Shown here in pieces: positions 16,797 to 24,802 of a stretch of 64,000 nt of DNA. A program made the translations under genes and the position numbers. Origin of the DNA: Micromonospora sp. NBRC 110009 (GTDB lineage: Bacteria; Actinomycetota; Actinomycetes; Mycobacteriales; Micromonosporaceae); contig NZ_CP130427.1 of the NCBI RefSeq assembly GCF_030518795.1, positions 4,588,001 to 4,652,000 of the forward strand, given 5' to 3'. Every line of letters begins with the position of its first letter. The first letter of the stretch is position 1. The notes under the pieces are model-generated. The model had not been told where the DNA came from. It worked only from the letters and a program-made list of their open reading frames with translations, and searched no databases.

Positions 16797-19760
16797 GTGA
16801 GGTCCAGAGCAGCGAACGCCGCGGCCGCCGCCACGTCCATCATGTCCACCCTTGTCGTTGCCGCGATCCTCGTCGCAAGCGGGGCGTGGCATCCTCGGCT
16901 ACCGTCGCCGGCGGCGCTCCGGCAGTGGATTCACCAACCGTCGACCACCGACTTCGTCATCCTCCTGGCCGAAGCAGGCGCCGTGATGCTGTGGCTGCTC
17001 CTGGCAACCACCGTCCTGACCCGCGCCTACACGACGCTGGCTCGCCGCCTGCGCTGGCTGCCCGCACTACACCTACCCGGCCCCGTCCAAGGCCTCACCG
17101 CCGCACTGCTCGGCGCCACCGCCGTCACCACCGCCACCGCGGGCACCCCCGCCCAACCCGCCCCCGCCACCGGAACCACGCACGACAGCGACGTGCAGAC
17201 TCCGCAAGCTTCGACCACCGCCCCAGAAACCCGCCTGGTAAGCAGCAGTCAACAGCTGATTCTGATGCCGGCCGACCCTGCCTACACCCACACCGTCAGG
17301 CGAGGGGACACCCTCTCCAAGATCGCCGCTGAGCGGCTCGGCGACGCCGACCGCTGGACCGAAATCTTCGCCCTCAACCGCGGTACCCACTTCACCCACA
17401 CCGGCGGAACCCTGCGCAACCCGAACGTCATCTACCCCGGCTGGACCCTCACCCTGCCCGACGACGCCACCCCACCGACCACACACCGACCCCGCCCCGA
17501 ATCGCCACCGTCAGTCCCGGATGAGCCGGACCTCGCCACCCCGGCCCCCGCACCGACAACCGCCCGGCCGCCCTCGACACCGCGCCCGGCCCCACCCACG
17601 GCAACCACTCCCACAATCGAGCCGAGCCACGCGCCGACACCCACCACCGCCGGCACCTGCGCCAGCGCAGACAACACGACGATCACGCCTACCTCCAGAC
17701 CGACCGCGGACCGTGGACCCCGCCCCAGCGGCCCCGACCGAGGCGTCTTGCTGCCCAGCGGCAGCTGGATAAGCCTGGGCCTCGCCCTAGCCATCACCAC
17801 CGCCGCCGCCCTCGTCTGGGCGCACCGGCAGCGCCGCTACACCGCGGGCAAGCCCTCCACCACGCCGCGCTGGGAAACGCAGACTCTCGCCCCCTTGCCC
17901 CGGCTGATTGGGCAGATCCGCCGCGCGCTGCGCCGTACCGCCGCCACGGCGGGCGAAACGGGCCAACACAACGAGCCGGCGGACGCTGCAGTCGGCGATC
18001 CCGACGGCGCCAGCACCCTGAGCAAGACCAATTCGAGCAGTCAACAAGCGACGTCAGGCGATCCTTCGGCCACCGCCTCACACGAGGCCACCGCGCTGAC
18101 CAGCAGCAGCCACGCCTTCGGGCCGGTCATGCCGGCGCCTGCGCCGCCGACGGTATGGCCGCCCGCCGGACTGGGCCTGACCGGACCCGGCGCAGACGCC
18201 GCCGCCCGAGGCTTCCTCACCGCCGCCCTCGCCACCGACACCGACGAACATCCCCACGCGCGCACCCACGTCGTGATACCGGCAGCGACTGCGGCGACCC
18301 TGCTCGGCGCCACCACAGGCACCCTGCCCCGCACACCCCGGCTGAGGATCACCCCCACCCTCGACGACGCGCTGGACCTCCTCGAAGCCCTGGCGCTGCA
18401 CCGCACCCGACTGCTCGACCAGCACGAGACCGCCACCGTCGCCGACCTCCGCGCGGACCCCTACGAAGAGCCCCTCCCACCGGTCATGCTCCTCACCCAC
18501 CCCCCAGACCGGCGCGAGCGCCCCCGCGTCGCCGCCCTGCTCACCCAAGGGCAACGCCTGGACATCCACGGCGTGCTCCTCGGCCCCTGGTCCGACGGCA
18601 CCACCGTCACCGTCAACGAGGACGGCACCACCACACCCGCCCACAGCGACCACGCCTCCCACCGCGCCGACATCGGCCGGCTCACCGTCCTCGAACCCAC
18701 CGAGACCCTCGATCTGCTCACCGTGCTGGCCGAGGCCCACACCGGCGAGGCCCCCTCCCCGGCCCCCGCCGAGCCCACGCCCACCGCACAGCGCACAGCC
18801 GCACAGCCCGACCCGCGAACACCGCTGACGCACCAACATCAGCTAGCAACGATGCCGGCCGACACACCCCTACACGGCGCTCACCACGAGATCCAGCCGC
18901 TCGACACGGGCCACCCTGACGCCCTCGACCAACCCATCGCCACCAGCACGCCAGCGACCAGCCCCACCCCACCAGCCCCCGAAACCGGCACCCTCACCAC
19001 GGTCGCGGTCACCGTGCTCGGTGCTCCCGCCCACGCGGACCCCCAGCGCAGCCTGCGCGCCAAATCCCTCGAACTGCTCGTATACCTGGCCGCACGCGAC
19101 GGCGCCGCCACCACCGAGGCAATCCTCGACGACCTGCTGCCCGACGCACCCGCGAGCAAAGCCACCCACCGGCTGCACACCTACGTCTCCGACCTGCGCA
19201 GCGTCCTGCGCCACCACGGCGGACCCGGCACCTACCTCACCCACCCCCGCCACCGCTACGAGCTCAACCCCGACCGCCTCGACGTGGACCTGTGGCGGAT
19301 GCGCGCCGCCCTCCGCGCCGCCAACACCGCCACCGGCAAAGCCGAACGGGTCGCGGCGCTGCGCCGCGCCGTCGACACCTACCGCGCACCACTCGCCGAC
19401 GGCTGCGACTACGAGTGGATCGAGCCCCACCGGGAAGCCGTGCGGCAACAAGCCCTCGACGCGGCCGTCGCCCTCACCGAGGAACTCGACGGCCAACCAG
19501 CCGAGCAGCTAGCCGTCGTCGACGCCGCCATCGGCCAGCACCCCTACGCCGAGCAGCTGTACCAGGTGGCCATGCGCGCCCGCGCGCACCTCGACGACAT
19601 CGACGGCGTGCGGGCCCTACGCCGAACCGTGACACGGCAGCTCGCCGAAATCGACGCCGAGCCCAGCGACGACACCCTCACACTGGCCGACCAGCTCATC
19701 ACCAAGCTGCGCTCCGCCAGCCGAGAAGGTCGGGCCGCAGCGCAGGGAGCACGATCGTGA
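16797..19760 (+). CDS. LysM- and BTAD-containing membrane regulator (987 aa)
   Basis: GAGGAGG lies 5 bases ahead of GTG 16797. Domains in order: helices at about 10-30 and 58-80; a LysM domain at about 162-222 (YTHTVRRGDTLSKIAAERLG ... YPGWTLTLP); a Pro/Thr-rich spacer; a third helix at about 320-340 followed by HRQRRY; a long low-complexity region; and a C-terminal winged helix plus BTAD module at about 735-975 (LLVYLAARDGAATTEAIL, DRLDVDLWRMRAAL). If the third helix crosses the membrane, LysM would be outside to bind peptidoglycan and the DNA-binding module inside, giving a one-component wall-sensing regulator (inference). Its stop overlaps the next GTG (GTGA), so the DUF2637 gene is translationally coupled. 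Confidence 0.8.
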   Translation: MRSRAANAAAAATSIMSTLVVAAILVASGAWHPRLPSPAALRQWIHQPSTTDFVILLAEAGAVMLWLLLATTVLTRAYTTLARRLRWLPALHLPGPVQGLTAALLGATAVTTATAGTPAQPAPATGTTHDSDVQTPQASTTAPETRLVSSSQQLILMPADPAYTHTVRRGDTLSKIAAERLGDADRWTEIFALNRGTHFTHTGGTLRNPNVIYPGWTLTLPDDATPPTTHRPRPESPPSVPDEPDLATPAPAPTTARPPSTPRPAPPTATTPTIEPSHAPTPTTAGTCASADNTTITPTSRPTADRGPRPSGPDRGVLLPSGSWISLGLALAITTAAALVWAHRQRRYTAGKPSTTPRWETQTLAPLPRLIGQIRRALRRTAATAGETGQHNEPADAAVGDPDGASTLSKTNSSSQQATSGDPSATASHEATALTSSSHAFGPVMPAPAPPTVWPPAGLGLTGPGADAAARGFLTAALATDTDEHPHARTHVVIPAATAATLLGATTGTLPRTPRLRITPTLDDALDLLEALALHRTRLLDQHETATVADLRADPYEEPLPPVMLLTHPPDRRERPRVAALLTQGQRLDIHGVLLGPWSDGTTVTVNEDGTTTPAHSDHASHRADIGRLTVLEPTETLDLLTVLAEAHTGEAPSPAPAEPTPTAQRTAAQPDPRTPLTHQHQLATMPADTPLHGAHHEIQPLDTGHPDALDQPIATSTPATSPTPPAPETGTLTTVAVTVLGAPAHADPQRSLRAKSLELLVYLAARDGAATTEAILDDLLPDAPASKATHRLHTYVSDLRSVLRHHGGPGTYLTHPRHRYELNPDRLDVDLWRMRAALRAANTATGKAERVAALRRAVDTYRAPLADGCDYEWIEPHREAVRQQALDAAVALTEELDGQPAEQLAVVDAAIGQHPYAEQLYQVAMRARAHLDDIDGVRALRRTVTRQLAEIDAEPSDDTLTLADQLITKLRSASREGRAAAQGARS

Positions 19761-20716
19761 GCCCGCTGAACAGCCCCACCACCCGTACCGCGGACAACTC
19801 AACGAGCGAGGCCGCGACTGATGTGGCTGTGGTGCACCTGAAGCGGCTGCGATGGGCAGTACGGGCAACCCTCACCCTCGGAGTCGCCGCATCGGTCGCC
19901 GCGAACGTGCTGCACGCCCGACCGAACCCAATCAGCCAGATCATCGCCGCGTGGCCGCCGCTGGCGCTGCTGCTCACCGTCGAGCTGATCTCCCGCGTCC
20001 CGCACCACCGCCGATCCCTCGGCATCATCCGCATCGCCGCCACCAGCGTTATCGCCGCCATCGCCACCTGGGTGTCGTACTCGCACCTCGTCGGGGTCGC
20101 CGCCCGCTACGGCGAGACCGGCGCAGGGGCCGCCTACCTGCTGCCCATCTCCGTTGACGGCCTGGTCATCGTCGCCAGCGTCAGCCTCGTCGAGCTCACC
20201 GCCCGGATCCGCGCGGGACAACCCGAACAGCACCCACAGCCTCCTGTGGCCGCCACACCCAGCCCTACGCCCACGACACGCATGCCGCACGCCGCATCAG
20301 CGGGCCGCCGAGACGAGGGCACTGCAGACGCGTCATCCGGCGCGAGGGCATCAGCCGATCCGGTCCCGTGCCCTGACCCGCCGCAGCGTCGCCCACAACA
20401 TGACGCCGGCGACGGTGAGCGCCGGCCGAGGCGCCACCTGGTCGACGTGGCCAACGCGCGGGTGCAGCGGCCCTCCGCTGCCAGCGCCGTGAACGGCGAG
20501 CCGGCGGTGAACGGCGACGAGCTGGTGCCGTCGGAGACGGCCGCCGCCGTTGCCTACTGGCACCGGCGGGAGCCCCACCTGCATCCGGCCGAGATCGCGG
20601 CGCGTATCGGACGCTCGGAACGCACCGTGCGCCGGTACTGGCCGCCACGTCCGCAGACACCACCGGCAGCCAACGCAAACCACGCCGGTGATCTCACCGA
20701 AGGACCCCGCACCTAG
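19757..20716 (+). CDS. DUF2637 membrane protein with C-terminal HTH (319 aa)
   Basis: GTG 19757 overlaps the preceding stop. Four hydrophobic helices (about residues 35-145) include VAASVAANVLHARPNPISQI, WPPLALLLTVELISRVPHHR and AAYLLPISVDGLVIVASVSL, the DUF2637 signature. The C-terminus carries AAVAYWHRREPHLHPAEIAA followed by RIGRSERTVRRYWPP, a helix-turn-helix. DUF2637 proteins are frequent in actinomycete integrative and conjugative elements and plasmids, where SpdB-like membrane proteins assist intramycelial spread. The HTH fusion suggests an added DNA-binding role. A decayed paralogue lies at 32.55-33.36 kb. Confidence 0.82.
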   Translation: MSPLNSPTTRTADNSTSEAATDVAVVHLKRLRWAVRATLTLGVAASVAANVLHARPNPISQIIAAWPPLALLLTVELISRVPHHRRSLGIIRIAATSVIAAIATWVSYSHLVGVAARYGETGAGAAYLLPISVDGLVIVASVSLVELTARIRAGQPEQHPQPPVAATPSPTPTTRMPHAASAGRRDEGTADASSGARASADPVPCPDPPQRRPQHDAGDGERRPRRHLVDVANARVQRPSAASAVNGEPAVNGDELVPSETAAAVAYWHRREPHLHPAEIAARIGRSERTVRRYWPPRPQTPPAANANHAGDLTEGPRT

Positions 20717-20842
20717 CAACCGCGACCGCTTCCACGACCCACGGAACCCCGGGGAAGAGCCGCCCCAAAGACAAAAGGACCGCTCTTCTTCCTCGCGCCG
20801 GTCATTGACAGGCGGCTCCGGCGACGAAGGACCTCGCGGCGA

Positions 20843-20872
20843 GGGGCCGGACGCGACATCGCATCCGGCCCC
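20843..20872. terminator. Bidirectional hairpin terminator
   Basis: GGGGCCGGA (20843-20851) pairs with TCCGGCCCC (20864-20872). Allowing one mismatch, the stem extends inward by about four more pairs to leave a very short loop. It lies between the convergent DUF2637 and DUF4262 genes, so it can stop both. Confidence 0.7.
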
Positions 20873-20885
20873 ACGGGGCCGAGGT

Positions 20886-21347
20886 CTACGGCCGCCCGAT
20901 CAGCGGCTGCACGGCAGAGGGAAACGCGTAGGCGGTGTCCCAGGGGAAGCGGCCGTGCCGGTCAGCCCAGACAACCTGCTGCAGGCGGACGCGGCCGCGG
21001 CCGTAGCGGCCGATCGCGCCGCCCGGGTGCAGCTGCTCGGTCGGGTCGCCGTCGATGATGACCGCGTCGTATCCGGCGATGAGGTCGCCCATGCGCTGAC
21101 CGTGACGGAAATGCTCGGCATTGTCGTAGACCCTGCTCGCGAGGTCGTTGAGCAGCGCTTGGGAGGTAGCCGGGTCCAGTCCGGCGATGATCAGCTCCGG
21201 GTAGTCGTGTGCGGTGAGCCCGACGGTGTAGGCGAAGGGCGCGGTGTCGTCGAGGTCGTCGTCGCTGAGGACGACGAGAGTTACCGCCCAGCCCACCCTG
21301 TCGATGATCTCGCCTTGGCGGTACAGGAAGTCGTCTATGCCGGTCAC
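20886..21347 (-). CDS. DUF4262 domain protein (153 aa)
   Basis: Start GTG 21347 has AGGAG 8 bases upstream; the open frame continues further but without domain content. The sequence follows DUF4262: IIDRVGWAVTLVVLSDDD, FAYTVGLTAHDYPELIIAGL, a central helix with NDLASRVYDNAEHF, and a C-terminal QVVWADRHGRFPWD. The molecular function of the family is not established. Members are common as solitary genes in actinobacterial accessory DNA. Confidence 0.85.
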   Translation of the reverse strand: MTGIDDFLYRQGEIIDRVGWAVTLVVLSDDDLDDTAPFAYTVGLTAHDYPELIIAGLDPATSQALLNDLASRVYDNAEHFRHGQRMGDLIAGYDAVIIDGDPTEQLHPGGAIGRYGRGRVRLQQVVWADRHGRFPWDTAYAFPSAVQPLIGRP

Positions 21348-21607
21348 GAGGACCGCTCCTTCGGTTGGGATGCGGGCAGCGGGGGCCAGCCACGCGGCTC
21401 GTACCGCACCCGCCCCGGGCATTCGTTGGTGTTGTCGGCGTACGGGGTTCCGGCGCAGAGTCGGGTACACCAGACGTGCAGAGGTCGGGGCGCGAAGCAT
21501 TCGGGACGCTGCGACGGCGGCCGGCGGGACGACCCACGTCCGCTACTCACGATAAGTAACCGGTGGACGTGAGCTGGCGCCCGGAGCGCGGCAGATCCGC
21601 GCACTGA

Positions 21608-22132
21608 TTATCGGGGGCTCATGCCGTAGGACGGGGTCGCGTGGATGCCCGTGCCGTACTCGTATTGCAAGCCGGCGTCTGCGATGAACTGCGCGGCGTG
21701 CGGCAGCACGGGCTGAGAGCCGATCTTGCTGACGGCCATCCGGCGAATCACTCGATTTGGCTTGCCGGAGGCGCTTGTGACCCCCGCCCAGTTCCACGCG
21801 GCGGGATCACCGAGACGCGGCACGGCTATCGCCCACGCCGCGGCACGCTTTTCCGAGTTGTGGTTGGTATGGCTCCATCGCAACTCCTGCACCCCAACGG
21901 GGCCGCCGTAGTAGAGCTGAACCAGACCCCAGCCTTCGCAGCAGTACCGGAACGTCGGGCCTCCCGGCAAGCCCGGAAGCAGGTCGATCCGCCTAGCCAT
22001 AGGCGCCGGCCCGGAACCGACGACGAACAACGCCAGGTGCCGTCCACGTGGAGCAGCAGCAACTTCAGCGGCAGCGGAGAATTCCCGCAGCTCGCAGTCC
22101 GGCTCCGAGTCGGACTCGAAGACACGGAACAA
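21608..22132 (-). pseudogene. Hypothetical protein, possibly interrupted by a stop (174 aa)
   Basis: Not assigned to a family. The sequence looks coding (RHLALFVVGSGPAPMARRI, GWGLVQLYYGGPVGVQELRW). The only start in frame is TTG 22132, without a ribosome-binding site. Upstream, the same frame still reads like protein (SSILDALFDLGLFRVFESDS) across a TGA at 22166-22168 to a further LYAADDD segment. Either the gene carries a nonsense mutation near its 5' end or translation starts at the weak TTG. It could also be intact with a start I cannot see. Confidence 0.45.
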
Positions 22133-22195
22133 GCCCAGATCGAAGAGGGCATCGAGGATCGAAGATCAATCGTCGTCTGCGGCATACAAGTCTAA

Positions 22196-22545
22196 GTTCG
22201 GCACAACCTAACTATCCCGATCGGGGCAACACGATGGCCAACCAGCATCCGCTCATCGGCTACTTGTTTCATTGACCCGCGACCGTGGCCCGGCCAGGCT
22301 CGCACGACGAGCGAGCGCACAACCCACCGACTCCCCGGCACAGGCCGCCTCTCGCCGTCGGTAACAAGCAGTGTGCAGAGCCCGTTCGCCACGCCGACGC
22401 CGCCGCTTTTAGACCGGGTGCGGCCTACCTCGATGTACGCGCGCCAACGCGGTCGAGTGCAGCGCGCGCTGCCGCCCGCGTCGCTCGATTGGCTACTCTA
22501 GTGGTCCTAATCGTTCACCCGACCCGCGAGACGGTGCCGCAGCAG
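22196..22545. other. Upstream region of the CHAT operon
   Basis: The CHAT reading frame is open back to 22285, but this part has no CHAT-like or TPR-like content and is rich in Arg/Ala/Pro codons. It is treated as non-coding leader, or as remains of the sequence to which the CHAT half was joined. Confidence 0.5.
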
Positions 22546-23853
22546 ATGTCCGACACTAGGCACGATATGGCTCCCGCCACAGATCGACGGATGGCGCTGG
22601 CGCGCGAGTGGGATCGGCTCGTCGCGGAGGTGCGCGAGCTACCGGACCTCGCCGACTTTCTCAAACCTCTTGACCTCGAGACGCTGTTGCCCCCCGCAAC
22701 GGAAGGACCCGTGGTCGTCGTCAACGTCAGCCAATGGCGCTGCGACGCGATAATCGTCCGCCACACCGGCGTGACACCACGCCCTTTGCCTGACCTGACC
22801 GCTCAGAGCGCGGCCGATTGGACCAATCGCTATCTGAACACACTCCGCGAAGCCGAGCAGGCCGCCGACAATCTAGACGCGGTGCGCGAGCAGCGGCAGG
22901 GCGACACTGGCATGGGGAGGCGGCAAGCCGTCCAGCGGGCCGAGCGGGCGATGTCGGCGGCGCTCCAGGCAACGGAGGCGATGCTCAACGATCTGCTTGC
23001 GTGGCTCTGGGACGTCGCGGCCGAACCGGTGCTCGATGAGCTGGGACTGCACGAGACACCGCTTCCCGGAGCGCAATGGCCGCGACTCTGGTGGTGCCCC
23101 ACCGGTCCGATGACGCTGCTGCCGCTGCACGCGGCCGGATACCACATGTCCCGCGACCAACCCACTCGTACCGTGATTGATCGTGTGGTGTCGTCCTACA
23201 CACCAACGCTACGCGCTTTGCGCGAGGCCCGCCGGCCGCTCGACCCCACCCCGCGTGGTCACCGCATGCTCGCGGTCGGCGTCGGCGACGCCGAAGGGCA
23301 GCGGTCGCTCAGTGGGGTAACGAGCGAACTGGGCACCCTCGCGGAGCTCGTTCCCGCCGACCGGCTCACCATGGTGGTCGGTCCGGACGCGACGCGTGAC
23401 GCGATCCGCGAGCAGCTCGTCGGTCACCGGTGGGCGCACTTCAGCTGCCACGGCACCCAGGATCTGCGCGACCCGTCCCGAGGCGGGCTGATGCTGTCCG
23501 ACGGGAGGCTGACCGTTACCGACATCGCTACCGGGCAGTACCACGCCGATTTCGTAGGGCTCTCCGCCTGCAAGACGGCCACCGGGGGCGTCGATCTGCT
23601 CGACGAGGCGATAAGCCTCTCTGCCGCGCTGCACTATACCGGCTTCCGGCACGTCATTGGCGCCCTGTGGTCGGTGTACGACAACGACCACACTATCCAG
23701 TTGTTCCGTACCCTCTACGAAGAGATAATTACCGACGGGTGCCTGTATCCGGACCGCAGCGCCCGTGCGCTCCACCGCGCGACCCGCGCACTTCGCGACA
23801 CCGCCCGCGACCAACCAAGTGTCTGGACACCGTTCACCCACACCGGACCGTGA
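22546..23853 (+). CDS. CHAT (caspase-like) protease half (435 aa)
   Basis: The catalytic dyad of the CHAT family is visible: His in HFSCHGTQ (about residue 303) and Cys in LSACKTATGG (about residue 342). The typical ending (FRHVIGALWSVYD, ARALHRATRALRD, PFTHTGP) follows. ATG 22546 (or 22567) was chosen because the conserved pre-CHAT segment starts just after it: MALAREWDRLVAEVRELPD. In most actinobacterial homologues that segment is preceded in the same polypeptide by hundreds of residues of TPRs; here nothing TPR-like lies upstream. The missing half matches the gene at 24795-26552. Expected role: protease effector of a conflict system. First gene of a tight four-gene operon. Confidence 0.82.
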   Translation: MSDTRHDMAPATDRRMALAREWDRLVAEVRELPDLADFLKPLDLETLLPPATEGPVVVVNVSQWRCDAIIVRHTGVTPRPLPDLTAQSAADWTNRYLNTLREAEQAADNLDAVREQRQGDTGMGRRQAVQRAERAMSAALQATEAMLNDLLAWLWDVAAEPVLDELGLHETPLPGAQWPRLWWCPTGPMTLLPLHAAGYHMSRDQPTRTVIDRVVSSYTPTLRALREARRPLDPTPRGHRMLAVGVGDAEGQRSLSGVTSELGTLAELVPADRLTMVVGPDATRDAIREQLVGHRWAHFSCHGTQDLRDPSRGGLMLSDGRLTVTDIATGQYHADFVGLSACKTATGGVDLLDEAISLSAALHYTGFRHVIGALWSVYDNDHTIQLFRTLYEEIITDGCLYPDRSARALHRATRALRDTARDQPSVWTPFTHTGP

Positions 23854-23864
23854 AGGGAAACCAG

Positions 23865-24185
23865 GTGTCGATTGTCGAGCAGATCGCCGTGCCATACCTC
23901 GAAATCAATCAGGAGCACTTCGCGGAGGTGGCCTTGGCCTTCCTACGGGAGAGCACCGCCGACGGCACGGTTGTGCTGAGCGGGCCGTGCCCGCGCTGCG
24001 GGCACGCCATGGAGTACCTGATAACCAAGCGCGTGGTCAAAGACTGGCGAGCGCGGAAGGCCGCAACTCCAACCGAGGCCCAACTGGTTGAAGAGATGTG
24101 CTGTACGTGCGAGCAGGAACATCCGGGACGCCCGCGCGAGTATCTCGGCTGTGGGGCATTCTGGGACCTGCCTCTGGGTTCATGA
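23865..24185 (+). CDS. Small Cys-rich, probable zinc-binding protein (106 aa)
   Basis: GTG 23865 follows a GAAGGGA ribosome-binding site, 11 bases after the CHAT stop. The protein has CPRCGHAME near residue 46 and MCCTCEQEHPG near residue 80, giving CxxC pairs that could bind one zinc. A late GCGAFW adds another Cys. Function unknown; similar short proteins accompany CHAT-type genes in actinobacteria, where they may act as adaptors. The stop overlaps the next start (ATGA). Confidence 0.7.
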   Translation: MSIVEQIAVPYLEINQEHFAEVALAFLRESTADGTVVLSGPCPRCGHAMEYLITKRVVKDWRARKAATPTEAQLVEEMCCTCEQEHPGRPREYLGCGAFWDLPLGS

Positions 24186-24802
24186 CCGGGCCGGCAGCCG
24201 CGCCGGCCCCTCGGGCCGGCCGGCAGAACGCCCAGGCCCTCCAGCGGCTCTACCGCGAGGAGCTGCCGCGCGTACGAATGGCCGCCCTCGCCTGGCGCAA
24301 CGGGCTCGCCGCCCTGCTCACCGGGCTGCTCGGGTTCAGCCTCGTCAAGGGGCGTGCGGACATCAGCGGGCTGGCTAGCACTTGGGCCGTCCTCGTCGGT
24401 GTGCTTCTGTTGGCCTCCCTGTTGGCCGGCGCGTACGCGGCGATGCGACTACTGCGGGCCGCGCACGGGCTGCCCGAGGTCGTAGAGCGCGCCGTGGTCC
24501 GCTCCCGCGTCGCCGCCGACCACGACGAGGCCATCCGCGCCCAGAGGGCGTTGCGCCACGGTATCTGGGCCTTTCTGGCATGCGCGGCGCTGCTAATCGC
24601 CGGAGTCGCTGTCACCTGGTACGGGCCGGCCAAGGAAGCCCAGCGGTTGCGGGTCATCGCGACCGGCGAGGTCATCTGCGGCACGGTCGTCGGCGTGGAC
24701 TCCGGCACGCTTGTCCTCAAGACCGAGTACGGCGAGCGGGCCGTCGACCTCACCACCGTGACCGGTATTAGCGCAGTAGACTCCTGCCCCCGACGTGAGT
24801 GA
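24182..24802 (+). CDS. Three-helix membrane protein of the CHAT operon (206 aa)
   Basis: ATG 24182 overlaps the previous stop by 4 bases. Hydrophobic helices lie at about residues 43-60, 65-87 and 122-142. The last 60 residues form a small beta-rich domain (EVICGTVVGVDSGTLVLKTE) on the side opposite the N-terminus if the helices all cross. It could anchor the CHAT/TPR complex at the membrane or be the membrane-damaging component (inference). It overlaps the following gene by 8 bases. Confidence 0.72.
   Translation: MTGPAAAPAPRAGRQNAQALQRLYREELPRVRMAALAWRNGLAALLTGLLGFSLVKGRADISGLASTWAVLVGVLLLASLLAGAYAAMRLLRAAHGLPEVVERAVVRSRVAADHDEAIRAQRALRHGIWAFLACAALLIAGVAVTWYGPAKEAQRLRVIATGEVICGTVVGVDSGTLVLKTEYGERAVDLTTVTGISAVDSCPRRE

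Noticed and set aside
22285..22545. N-terminal extension of the CHAT protein
   Set aside because: It is low-complexity Arg/Ala/Pro sequence with no TPR or CHAT similarity. ATG 22546 or 22567 is more plausible.
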